This document shows positions 1 to 5,265 of a DNA stretch of 5,531 nucleotides, in pieces. Where the stretch lies: contig CAMWRR010000127.1 of NCBI GenBank assembly GCA_947176715.1, forward strand, positions 1 through 5,531, given 5' to 3'. The stretch comes from an uncultured Rikenellaceae bacterium. GTDB taxonomy: Bacteria > Bacteroidota > Bacteroidia > Bacteroidales > Rikenellaceae. Below the pieces are notes generated by a model. The model was not told the origin of the DNA, made no database searches, and was given only the letters and a program-made list of their open reading frames with translations. The position numbers and the translations under genes are program-made. The number at the start of each line of letters is the position of its first letter. The stretch's first letter is position 1.

Positions 1-24
1 CAAACTTCTTTTACGTTGCGGGTG

Positions 25-55
25 CAAAGATAGGGACTTTTTTATTATCTCCAAA
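25..55 (-). promoter_or_regulatory. Bacteroidota-type promoter for a gene off the left edge
   Basis: On the minus strand, TTTG (55-52) is followed after exactly 19 bases by TATCTTTG (32-25). This matches the Bacteroidota sigma-ABfr consensus TTTG-N19-TAnnTTTG. Transcription would start near position 18-19 and run off the left edge, so the gene served is not visible. The site lies downstream of the ROK gene on the same strand, which suggests that the next minus-strand gene is transcribed separately from it. Confidence 0.7.
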
Positions 56-136
56 GTTTTTTGAGGTTTTTTTACGCCCTATTTCGGCATCATCACCTCA
101 ACGTTCTAACAGCAAGGTTATTATCGCATAAAAAAT

Positions 137-1234
137 CTACCTGTCGAGATTATCCAAAGCCACCGCATACGCCCCTATCGATATGGCCCTGCTGGTACCT
201 ATCCTTGAAAAGCCCACGCCCAGACGCAAAGCGGCATCGTATCGCACCGTCTTGTCGGAGAACGGGACCTTGGCTACACGGACGTCGCCTTTAAGAAATT
301 CGTTAAGCTCGGCCTCGTTATCGAGGTCATAGACACTCTGGCACAGGCGCGCCACACCCGACGAGGCGAATTGCGAACGCACCTCATCCAAAGCCGCAGG
401 CATGAACAGGGCACGGGCTCCGGCCACCCCGCCGCCTATGACTACGACGCTGTCCGTAGCGGTCATGATATTGGCGAGGGCATCTCCCAACGAGCGGCCC
501 ATGATGCGATAGGCCTCGAGGGCGGCATCGCGTCGCGGCCCCTCCTCTTCGAGACCGTAACCGTATATCTCCTTTGGGGTAGGCGCCTTGTCGACATCCA
601 TACCCATAATATCGGCATAGAAGCGTCTTACCGCCCGTATGCTTACCAGCTCCTCCATATTGGTGTCGGGGAAATATCTGTTGCTCATGTTCCACACCTC
701 GGCAGCTATGCCGTTATCGCCGGTGTGCAGCTTGCCGTCGCACACTATGCCGGCGCCGAAACCCGTGCCGAGGGTTATGCCCACGAGATTGCGGAAACGC
801 CGTGGCGACGCCGCCGCTTCGAGACGTCCGTTGAGCCACGGAAGAATACCGGCCGTAGCCTCGCCGTAGGCATATAGATCGCCGTCGTTATTTATATAGA
901 CAGGCACCCCGAACATATCGCTCAACATGGGGCCGAGCGCAACTCCGCCGCGGAAAGCCGGAAGATTGCCCAGATCGCCGATAACGCCGTCGCGATAGTA
1001 GGAGGGACCCGGAAAGGCGAAACTGATGGCCGCGGGACTCTCTCCCAAAGAGCGTTCCACATATCTGAATCCGTCGACGATGCCCTTTAGACACAAGTCG
1101 AGATTGTGGCCGTTGGAGGGCACCGTGAGGGGAGCCACCGCCTGTGCGCACCCCTTTATTGCCGAAAAGACGAAATTGGTGCCGCCGGCATCGAGCGTCA
1201 TAACCGCTCTGCGATCGTTTGCATAGCTTGTCAT
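137..1234 (-). CDS. ROK-family sugar kinase-like protein
   Basis: This is a 365-residue cytoplasmic protein of the ROK (repressor, ORF, kinase) family in the actin-like ATPase fold. The phosphate-binding loop DAGGTN is at residues 15-20. The NND motif at 115-117 puts the probable catalytic base at Asp117. The ATP-binding glycine motif GTGFGAG is at 156-162, and a second nucleotide-binding segment, VVVIGGG, is at 263-269. Length is somewhat above the roughly 300 residues of simple ROK glucokinases, but there is no N-terminal helix-turn-helix, so it is a kinase-type member and not a repressor. The usual zinc site (a His after GE, then CxCGxxGC) is absent: after GIAAEV the chain reads WNMSNRYF, with no Cys cluster. 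Substrate is therefore unclear, though a hexose or related sugar is the family norm. I chose ATG at 1234 because the upstream ATG at 1261 lies before the candidate -7 element. The gene ends in TAG and stands alone, divergent from the LuxE-like gene. Confidence 0.85.
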   Translation of the reverse strand: MTSYANDRRAVMTLDAGGTNFVFSAIKGCAQAVAPLTVPSNGHNLDLCLKGIVDGFRYVERSLGESPAAISFAFPGPSYYRDGVIGDLGNLPAFRGGVALGPMLSDMFGVPVYINNDGDLYAYGEATAGILPWLNGRLEAAASPRRFRNLVGITLGTGFGAGIVCDGKLHTGDNGIAAEVWNMSNRYFPDTNMEELVSIRAVRRFYADIMGMDVDKAPTPKEIYGYGLEEEGPRRDAALEAYRIMGRSLGDALANIMTATDSVVVIGGGVAGARALFMPAALDEVRSQFASSGVARLCQSVYDLDNEAELNEFLKGDVRVAKVPFSDKTVRYDAALRLGVGFSRIGTSRAISIGAYAVALDNLDR

Positions 1235-1249
1235 AAGAATATCTTTCTG

Positions 1250-1257
1250 CAAAAATA
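1250..1257 (-). promoter_or_regulatory. Candidate -7 element for the ROK gene
   Basis: TATTTTTG on the minus strand (1257-1250) fits the Bacteroidota -7 consensus TAnnTTTG and lies 15 bases before the chosen ATG at 1234. The -33 region is weak: TTTC about 20 bases upstream instead of TTTG. It would give a leader of about 10 bases, which supports the downstream ATG over the one at 1261, since the latter would be upstream of the transcript start. Confidence 0.4.
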
Positions 1258-1329
1258 ACATTTTAATGCAAGACCGGGAAAGATAGCGGAGACAAACATG
1301 GTCTGCGCGGCATCTATTATATGTACAGT

Positions 1330-1361
1330 ATTGTCCGAACCCGCATTATTTACTATTTTTG
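1330..1361 (+). promoter_or_regulatory. Candidate promoter of the LuxE-like gene
   Basis: ATTG (1330-1333), a near match to the -33 TTTG, is followed after 20 bases by TATTTTTG (1354-1361), a full match to TAnnTTTG. The ATG at 1385 lies 23 bases downstream, in an A-rich stretch (ATAACACCAAACGCA) without a Shine-Dalgarno motif, as is usual in this phylum. Together with the opposing -7 element at 1257-1250 it makes this a divergent promoter region. Confidence 0.5.
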
Positions 1362-1384
1362 TATAAAATATAACACCAAACGCA

Positions 1385-2305
1385 ATGCCGACCCCATTCG
1401 ACATAAAAGACGAGTCCGATTTCATCAAAACGGCACTCGACACCTTCCGCTTTCAATACGAACGGTGCGCACCGTACAGGCAGTACGTCGACCTGATAGG
1501 CACAGACCCCGCATCGGTGACGACGCTCGAGCAGATACCCTTCATGCCCATATCGCTGTTCCGCACGCACCGCATATCGACCGAGCCGGAGGACGAGATA
1601 GTGTTCACCAGCAGCGGCACCACGTCGACGCAGCAGAGCCGGCACCACGTGGCCTCGGCAAAGATGTACCGCGAATCGTTCACACGTGCCTTCGAGATGT
1701 TTTACCGTAGGCCCGAGGAGTGCAACATATACGGGCTGTTGCCGTCGTATCTCGAGCGCGAGGGTTCGTCGCTGATATATATGGTGACGGAGCTGATAAG
1801 GCGTAGCCCCGACGGCGGATTCTTCCTCTACGACCACGCCGAGCTGGTACGCAGATTAGAGGCGCGCGACCGGCGACGCATGACGATACTGTTCGGGGTG
1901 GGATTCGCCCTGCTCGACCTGGCCGAGGAGTATCGCCTCGATCTGGCGGACGTGATAGTGATGGAGACGGGCGGCATGAAGGGACGGAGACGCGAGGTTC
2001 CGCGTGCTCAGATGCATGCCGTGTTCAAAGAGCGTCTCGGCGTAGACAGGGTACACTCCGAATACGGCATGTGCGAGCTACTATCGCAAGGCTACTCCTC
2101 AGGAGACGGCATATTCTTCACCCCGCCATGGATGAGAGTGCTCATACGCGACGAGAACGACCCGTTCACCTACCGCCACGACGGACGCCGCGGTTGCATC
2201 AACGTGATAGACCTCGCCAACCGGCACAGCTGCTCGTTCATACAGACCGACGATCTCGGCAGGCTCACCCCCGACGGCGGATTCACCGTGGAGGGACGCA
2301 GGTAG
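1385..2305 (+). CDS. LuxE-like acyl-protein synthetase, stopped early by in-frame TAG
   Basis: The 306 residues read as a LuxE/PaaK-related member of the adenylate-forming superfamily. These enzymes activate a carboxylic acid with ATP and, in LuxE, transfer the acyl group to an enzyme cysteine for reduction by a LuxC partner. Visible motifs are the phosphate-binding loop TSSGTTS at 75-81 followed by SRH, METGGMKG at 193-200, SEYGMCE at 225-231 (the YGxTE-like adenylation motif), and TDDLGR at 288-293. The reading frame is clean and GC-rich up to TAG at 2303-2305. Beyond it, the same frame continues for 22 codons to TAA at 2372-2374 and encodes the motif VLRGCNLLLE. The product made here would lack the probable acyl-acceptor cysteine. 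It may be a recent pseudogene, a read-through case or a sequence error. TAG is not generally reassigned, since the ROK, first immunity and transketolase genes end in it. No LuxC-like reductase is adjacent. The natural substrate is unknown, and there is no reason to infer bioluminescence. Confidence 0.8.
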   Translation: MPTPFDIKDESDFIKTALDTFRFQYERCAPYRQYVDLIGTDPASVTTLEQIPFMPISLFRTHRISTEPEDEIVFTSSGTTSTQQSRHHVASAKMYRESFTRAFEMFYRRPEECNIYGLLPSYLEREGSSLIYMVTELIRRSPDGGFFLYDHAELVRRLEARDRRRMTILFGVGFALLDLAEEYRLDLADVIVMETGGMKGRRREVPRAQMHAVFKERLGVDRVHSEYGMCELLSQGYSSGDGIFFTPPWMRVLIRDENDPFTYRHDGRRGCINVIDLANRHSCSFIQTDDLGRLTPDGGFTVEGRR

Positions 2306-2374
2306 GGAAGCGTGCTGAGGGGGTGTAATCTGTTGTTGGAGGAGGTGGACGAAAACACAAAACAGAGACGATAA
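2306..2374 (+). pseudogene. Detached C-terminal tail of the LuxE-like gene
   Basis: These 22 codons plus TAA follow the TAG of the LuxE-like gene in the same frame. They encode GSVLRGCNLLLEEV and then a charged end. The junction GRR-stop-GS-VLRGCN fits, without any gap, the GRxDxSxxRGCN ending I recall for bacterial homologues, so the TAG appears to replace one residue and no frame is lost. With read-through the protein would be 329 residues, with the cysteine at 314, sixteen residues from the end. In Vibrio harveyi LuxE the acylated cysteine (Cys364) is likewise close to the C-terminus. No independent start is evident for this tail. Confidence 0.6.
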
Positions 2375-2431
2375 CCGACCTCACGCCTCAAGATGGCGGC
2401 TGGCGGAAGATATGATATAAACGACACGACC

Positions 2432-2890
2432 TCAGGTAGAGAGCATCAATACCGAATGTTCGAGTATGTATCGCATGTCTTTGTCGCCGATACGGAATTT
2501 ATCCCACACTTCAGAGGCGTGTTCAAATTCCATAAGCTCGTATTCGTCCGGCACTGTCTGTGGCTGAATATCCACTCTGTCGAAAATATATTTGCCGTCC
2601 CAATCGGGTCTGGTCGGCAGGATGAAAAGAGAACGGCTAATGTTATCCAAATAATAGAACCGGTCCGTTTCCGGATAATAAAAGCACAAGTCGAAACCCA
2701 CTATATCGTCGGACGAAAGAGCTATCAGATGATCCCACACGTCCTTGGTATCGGTGTAACCGCCGGCCTCCTCACGGTCAGACAAGTTCCATCCCAACTC
2801 GTCTTCGTAGAGATCCGTCTTTGGCATATCCGGCAACGGATACCAAAAATTGCGTAAGATTACTTTTCGTTGTTCCGGTTTCTCTGTCAT
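2432..2890 (-). CDS. Candidate immunity protein, distal paralog
   Basis: This is an acidic protein of 152 residues without signal peptide or membrane segment, not assigned to a named family. I chose ATG at 2890 (MTEKPEQRK) because it aligns with the start of the paralog at 3462; an in-frame TTG at 2905 would add five residues but overlaps the stop of the toxin relic. From LYEDELGW to the C-terminus it differs from the upstream paralog at 11 of 126 positions, and the last 40 residues are identical. The first 26 residues are clearly diverged. Key segments are GGYTDTKDVWDHL, DDIVGFDLCFYYPE and EVWDKFRIGD. Its position after a toxin-like ORF, its acidity against a basic partner, and its duplication point to immunity, but this is inference from context. 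Stop is TGA. It converges on the LuxE-like gene, with no clear terminator in the gap 2375-2431. Confidence 0.7.
   Translation of the reverse strand: MTEKPEQRKVILRNFWYPLPDMPKTDLYEDELGWNLSDREEAGGYTDTKDVWDHLIALSSDDIVGFDLCFYYPETDRFYYLDNISRSLFILPTRPDWDGKYIFDRVDIQPQTVPDEYELMEFEHASEVWDKFRIGDKDMRYILEHSVLMLST
2436..2890 (-). repeat. Direct repeat, distal copy of the immunity gene
   Basis: This copy matches 3011-3462 at the DNA level over nearly its full length. Similarity starts at GTAGAGAGCATCAA (2436, matching 3011) and is strongest over the part encoding the C-terminus. It fades over the first 26 codons, where one codon of length difference appears. The offset is 575 bases at the C-terminal end and 572 at the start codon. 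Confidence 0.85.
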
Positions 2891-2901
2891 TGTATCTTTT
2901 T

Positions 2902-2975
2902 TCAAAGGGGTTTTAAAATATTCTTAGCATTATATTTAAGTACCTTGTTTACAATGCGCATATAAACACATTACC
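2902..2975 (-). pseudogene. Relic of a toxin C-terminus between the two immunity genes
   Basis: Read on the minus strand from 2964, this stretch encodes YMRIVNKVLKYNAKNILK and ends at TGA (2904-2902). Over 18 residues, 13 are identical to residues 139-156 of the candidate toxin at 3551-4033. Just upstream, GGTAA (2975-2971) also matches the toxin DNA, but about two bases are missing and a TAA falls in frame, so the frame is broken. No start codon or earlier part of the toxin is recognisable between here and the end of the first immunity gene at 3007. The relic sits 11 bases before the ATG of the distal immunity gene, where a toxin would be expected. I read it as the leftover tip of a displaced toxin module. 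Confidence 0.75.
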
Positions 2976-3006
2976 TTACTCTTCTACCGAGATGCGGTCT
3001 GTTTTT

Positions 3007-3462
3007 CTAAGTAGAGAGCATCAACACGGAATGTTCGAGTATGTATCGCATGTCTTTGTCGCCGATACGGAATTTATCCCACACCTCAGAGGCGTGTTCA
3101 AATTCCATAAGCTCGTATTCGTCCGGCACTATTTGTGGCTGAATCTCCACCCTGTCGAAGATATATCTGCCATCCCAGTCGGGCTCGGGAGGTAGTATGA
3201 AAAGAGAACGGCCGATATTATCTATGTAATAGAAACAGTCGGCCTCCGGATAATAGAAGCACAGATCGAAACCCACTATATCGTCGGACGAAAGAGCTAT
3301 CAGATGATCCCACACATCTTTGGTATCAGTATAGCCGCCGGCCTCCTCACAGTCAGACAAGCTCCACCCCAACTCGTCTTCATAAAGATTAAGATCGGTC
3401 CGTCCGGGTCGCGGGGCCCAGAACTGTTTCCGGATCAATTTCCGTCGTTCATTAATTCCCAT
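3007..3462 (-). CDS. Candidate immunity protein, proximal paralog
   Basis: This is an acidic, apparently soluble protein of 151 residues starting MGINERRKLIRK, of no family I can name. It is the close paralog of the protein at 2432-2890 (115 of 126 residues identical from LYEDELGW onward). Compared with that copy it carries Cys in place of Arg at two positions (SDCEEAG and ADCFYY). It lies directly downstream of the candidate toxin, separated by an 88-base gap that holds no further gene, and is the best candidate for that toxin's cognate immunity protein. ATG at 3462 is preceded by an A/T-rich leader without a Shine-Dalgarno motif, typical of the phylum. Stop is TAG. SMI1/KNR4-type immunity was considered but no clear motif was seen. 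Function is inferred from position and charge only. Confidence 0.7.
   Translation of the reverse strand: MGINERRKLIRKQFWAPRPGRTDLNLYEDELGWSLSDCEEAGGYTDTKDVWDHLIALSSDDIVGFDLCFYYPEADCFYYIDNIGRSLFILPPEPDWDGRYIFDRVEIQPQIVPDEYELMEFEHASEVWDKFRIGDKDMRYILEHSVLMLST
3011..3462 (-). repeat. Direct repeat, proximal copy of the immunity gene
   Basis: This copy pairs with 2436-2890 in the same orientation. Between the two copies lies the short relic of the toxin 3' end, so the repeated unit was originally toxin tip plus immunity gene and not the immunity gene alone. Confidence 0.85.
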
Positions 3463-3550
3463 ATTTACTTAATTTAACCGATTCACGTTTTAACTCAAAC
3501 TCAAACAGAGGACATTAACCTCCGCCTTTCGTATTTTATTGCATCATATC

Positions 3551-4033
3551 TTATTTACGTAGCTTCTTGACGACATGTTTAGCATTGTATTTCAATGCCT
3601 TATTTACGAATCGCATATAATAACGGTTTACCGGCTTAATGTTTTTCGGGTCATGAGAGACACGACCGTAATCGCCTTGCCCATTTCTCGGCCAACTATG
3701 CATGTGTGTCCCTTCGGGCTTCGGGACACCGTTTTTGTACGATACGGTGAACGGTTTAAGACTTCCGTCAGGATTGTACACCATATCTATCGAAGTTTTT
3801 ATACCGCCGTTCTTATCATAAAATGCAATATTAGTGATTTGTTTCGTATTATTAGGTTTTGTTATATAATAAGTTCCCGATGTGAAAGAGTTCATCGGTA
3901 TAGATTTATTCTTTTTACCAATAACGGTTAGGACTTTTATTCCGCCAATATCTCCAACCGCTCTAAACAAGTCTTTCAAGAACTTATTGAGTGTCCCTGA
4001 TAAATAAGCGTCTCTTGCCCCATTACCTCCCAT
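3551..4033 (-). CDS. Candidate toxin domain, small basic protein with HxH motif
   Basis: This 160-residue, strongly basic protein belongs to no family I can name with certainty. It opens with a glycine-rich stretch (MGGNGAR) and an amphipathic segment (about 13-27). A beta-rich middle follows (ITNIAFYD at 66-73, then IKTSIDMVYN). Next come GTHMHSWP at 108-115 with His110, His112 and Trp114, then SHDP with His127, and a Lys/Arg-rich C-terminal helix. The order of a beta strand with FYD, then an HxHxW element and a trailing basic tail, recalls BECR-fold RNase toxins of polymorphic systems. That is a guess from pattern. Support for a toxin role is the acidic paralogous proteins downstream, the relic of its own C-terminus between them, and the AT-rich composition (19/60 G+C in 3841-3900). 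It has no signal peptide. The start ATG overlaps the end of the DUF4417 gene by 11 bases, so it is either translationally coupled to it or was once fused to it. Confidence 0.6.
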   Translation of the reverse strand: MGGNGARDAYLSGTLNKFLKDLFRAVGDIGGIKVLTVIGKKNKSIPMNSFTSGTYYITKPNNTKQITNIAFYDKNGGIKTSIDMVYNPDGSLKPFTVSYKNGVPKPEGTHMHSWPRNGQGDYGRVSHDPKNIKPVNRYYMRFVNKALKYNAKHVVKKLRK

Positions 4034-4757
4034 AACGCATGTAATTTAAATATGGATTAAAAAAATGAATCGCTTCCGGGAAAACCTTTTCTTCTCCAGG
4101 AATAATTCTGCCGTACCGCAACACCGATACAGGACTCAGTCTATCTATAGCCTCCCTGTAACCATGGAGCCATAATGTTTGTGCACGTTTATCTCTTACC
4201 GGAATACATGTGCTATTTACAGATATTACGGAACCGACAGGTTGACCTTCAAAAACATAAGAATAGCTTTGTGGATTGATCCATACCACATTAGGTATTA
4301 TCTTGACACCTCCCATTTGCAGATAACGAGCAATCACCCGACTATCATATATGTTCCGCAACACTACCGGGAAAGGATAATTTGCATAAACCGAGAAATC
4401 GGGTCCGATTACAAAATCGGCACTTCTGAGAAGTGCGAGATAATTACCGGGATTACGTTTAATACATACAAAACGATAATCATCGGTATAAAAATGGACA
4501 AAGAAACCTTTAAGCGTTCCTGTCTTTCTATATCGACTCCGCGCTTCGTGAAACGGAAGAGGTAATGAATCCGTTTTTTGCGAAACCGATTGCGTGAACG
4601 GTTCAAGCATCGGCATATCGAAAGGACCGGCTTTGCTCATACCGTCCAATAGTTCAAGTCCATATTGGTCTTTTTGTGATTTGACCCGTTTTACCTTATT
4701 GGCAAAAAGATTTAAATTACCGGACGAATGCCCGACATGATCATCTTTATTTTTCAT
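4023..4757 (-). CDS. DUF4417-family protein
   Basis: The 244 residues match my recollection of the DUF4417 family, whose function is unknown and which occurs in phage-like and accessory regions. Family-typical segments are QYGLELLDG at 31-39, FFVHFYTDDYRF at 85-96, GPDFSVYANYP at 118-128, VKIIPNVVW at 151-159, GSVISVNSTC at 175-184, LWLHGYREAIDRLSP at 195-209 and LRYGRI at 213-218. The protein looks soluble, with no signal peptide or membrane segment. The start ATG at 4757 follows CTAAGA, a weak ribosome site. The C-terminus NPYLNYMRYGR ends at TAA inside the start of the toxin-like ORF, one frame apart. It is the first gene of the five-part minus-strand cassette. In polymorphic toxin loci such a constant upstream domain often carries or presents the variable tip; whether DUF4417 does so here is inference. 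Its composition is AT-richer than the ROK and LuxE-like genes. Confidence 0.75.
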   Translation of the reverse strand: MKNKDDHVGHSSGNLNLFANKVKRVKSQKDQYGLELLDGMSKAGPFDMPMLEPFTQSVSQKTDSLPLPFHEARSRYRKTGTLKGFFVHFYTDDYRFVCIKRNPGNYLALLRSADFVIGPDFSVYANYPFPVVLRNIYDSRVIARYLQMGGVKIIPNVVWINPQSYSYVFEGQPVGSVISVNSTCIPVRDKRAQTLWLHGYREAIDRLSPVSVLRYGRIIPGEEKVFPEAIHFFNPYLNYMRYGR

Positions 4758-4982
4758 TCTTAGAATCCGAAATTACTTTTTCTTAATTTATACCGACATG
4801 ATCGATTAAGACAACTAGCACATTTACAAATATCTTATCAAAACGACATGATAACTATTAATCCGATGGGAGAAACAAGCTGTCTTATTTCCGCAAAGTT
4901 TAATCCCAAGCAACTGATTCCGGCTAATAGTTTCGGACCATCCGTACCGATATCCGATAATCTTCAATGATTTTATCTAAAT
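4758..4982. other. AT-rich spacer with no supported gene
   Basis: Between the DUF4417 start and the tRNA promoter I see no convincing gene. The plus strand holds a 34-codon ATG-to-TGA frame at 4866-4970, and the minus strand an open stretch at 4976-4824 without an ATG; neither has a recognisable product. The promoter of the minus-strand cassette should lie here, but only an imperfect -7 (GATATTTG, minus strand) is visible, without a -33 at the right distance. Confidence 0.5.
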
Positions 4983-5013
4983 TTTGCATATACACGAAAA
5001 ACGATTATATTTG
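4983..5013 (+). promoter_or_regulatory. Promoter of tRNA-Leu
   Basis: TTTG (4983-4986) is followed after 19 bases by TATATTTG (5006-5013). This is a complete match to the Bacteroidota promoter TTTG-N19-TAnnTTTG. The transcript would start about 5019-5020, roughly ten bases before the tRNA, as expected for a short-leader tRNA gene. Confidence 0.85.
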
Positions 5014-5028
5014 CATCGCAATACCATC

Positions 5029-5112
5029 GCCCGGATGGCGGAATTGGTAGACGCGTTGGTCTCAAACACCAATGGTAGAAATACTGTGCCGGTTCGATCC
5101 CGGCTCCGGGTA
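5029..5112 (+). tRNA. tRNA-Leu (anticodon CAA)
   Basis: The 84-base gene folds as a class II tRNA. The acceptor GCCCGGA (5029-5035) pairs with TCCGGGT (5105-5111), with discriminator A at 5112. The anticodon stem TTGGT/ACCAA (5056-5060, 5068-5072) frames the loop CTCAAAC, giving anticodon CAA (5063-5065), which reads UUG. A long variable arm with stem GTA-GAAA-TAC is followed by the T arm GCCGG-TTCGATC-CCGGC (5088-5104). The long variable arm and discriminator A agree with leucine. CCA is not encoded. Strong promoter and terminator flank it, so it is a single-gene transcription unit. Confidence 0.97.
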
Positions 5113-5114
5113 CA

Positions 5115-5153
5115 AGAAAAACTTCGCACTGATATTCAATGCGAAGTTTTTCT
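5115..5153 (+). terminator. Hairpin terminator of tRNA-Leu
   Basis: A perfect 14-base inverted repeat, AGAAAAACTTCGCA (5115-5128) and TGCGAAGTTTTTCT (5140-5153), encloses an 11-base loop. The T-run lies in the 3' arm. It begins two bases after the tRNA and can act as an intrinsic terminator. Confidence 0.85.
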
Positions 5154-5199
5154 ATATATTCATTGCCCGCAATTAACCTCCTCCCCATCATAACAAACC

Positions 5200-5238
5200 A
5201 AAAGGTGCATCCCCCATTCCAAAAGAGATGCACCTTTT
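5200..5238 (-). terminator. Hairpin terminator of the transketolase gene
   Basis: The 12-base inverted repeat AAAAGGTGCATC (5200-5211) and GATGCACCTTTT (5227-5238) encloses a 15-base loop. It lies 27 bases past the transketolase stop. The arms end in A and T runs, so it could work in both directions and separate the converging tRNA and transketolase transcripts. Confidence 0.75.
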
Positions 5239-5265
5239 TACAAATTCGCGAACTAAACCACCGCT

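Noticed and set aside
61..101. Inverted repeat TTGAGGT (61-67) / ACCTCAA (95-101) as a terminator of the ROK gene.
   Set aside because: Seven pairs around a 27-base loop, with only a weak inner GCC/GGC pairing and no T-run in the right place on the minus strand.
371..877. Long plus-strand open frame of 168 codons within the ROK gene.
   Set aside because: It lies wholly opposite the ROK gene, whose conserved motifs explain the sequence; the translated frame shows no recognisable protein features. It is a shadow of a GC-rich gene.
2303..2305. TAG reassigned to an amino acid genome-wide, as in some gut phages.
   Set aside because: The ROK, proximal immunity and transketolase genes all end at TAG at family-appropriate C-termini, so TAG works as a normal stop here.
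2432..3462. The tandem direct repeats as part of a CRISPR or mobile element.
   Set aside because: The repeats are whole protein genes of about 450 bases with no transposase, terminal inverted repeats or spacer structure.
4866..4970. Plus-strand 34-codon ORF from ATG to TGA upstream of the tRNA (MGETSCLISAKF...).
   Set aside because: No promoter at a suitable distance, no ribosome site and no recognisable similarity; ORFs of this size are expected by chance.
4824..4976. Minus-strand open stretch upstream of DUF4417, possibly a remnant of an upstream toxin part.
   Set aside because: It has no ATG, is only about 50 codons and resembles nothing I recognise; it cannot be told from chance.
5029..5112. 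tRNA-Leu as the attachment site of an integrated element.
   Set aside because: The cassette lies on the 5' side of the tRNA, no integrase is present, and I saw no second copy of the tRNA 3' end in the window.
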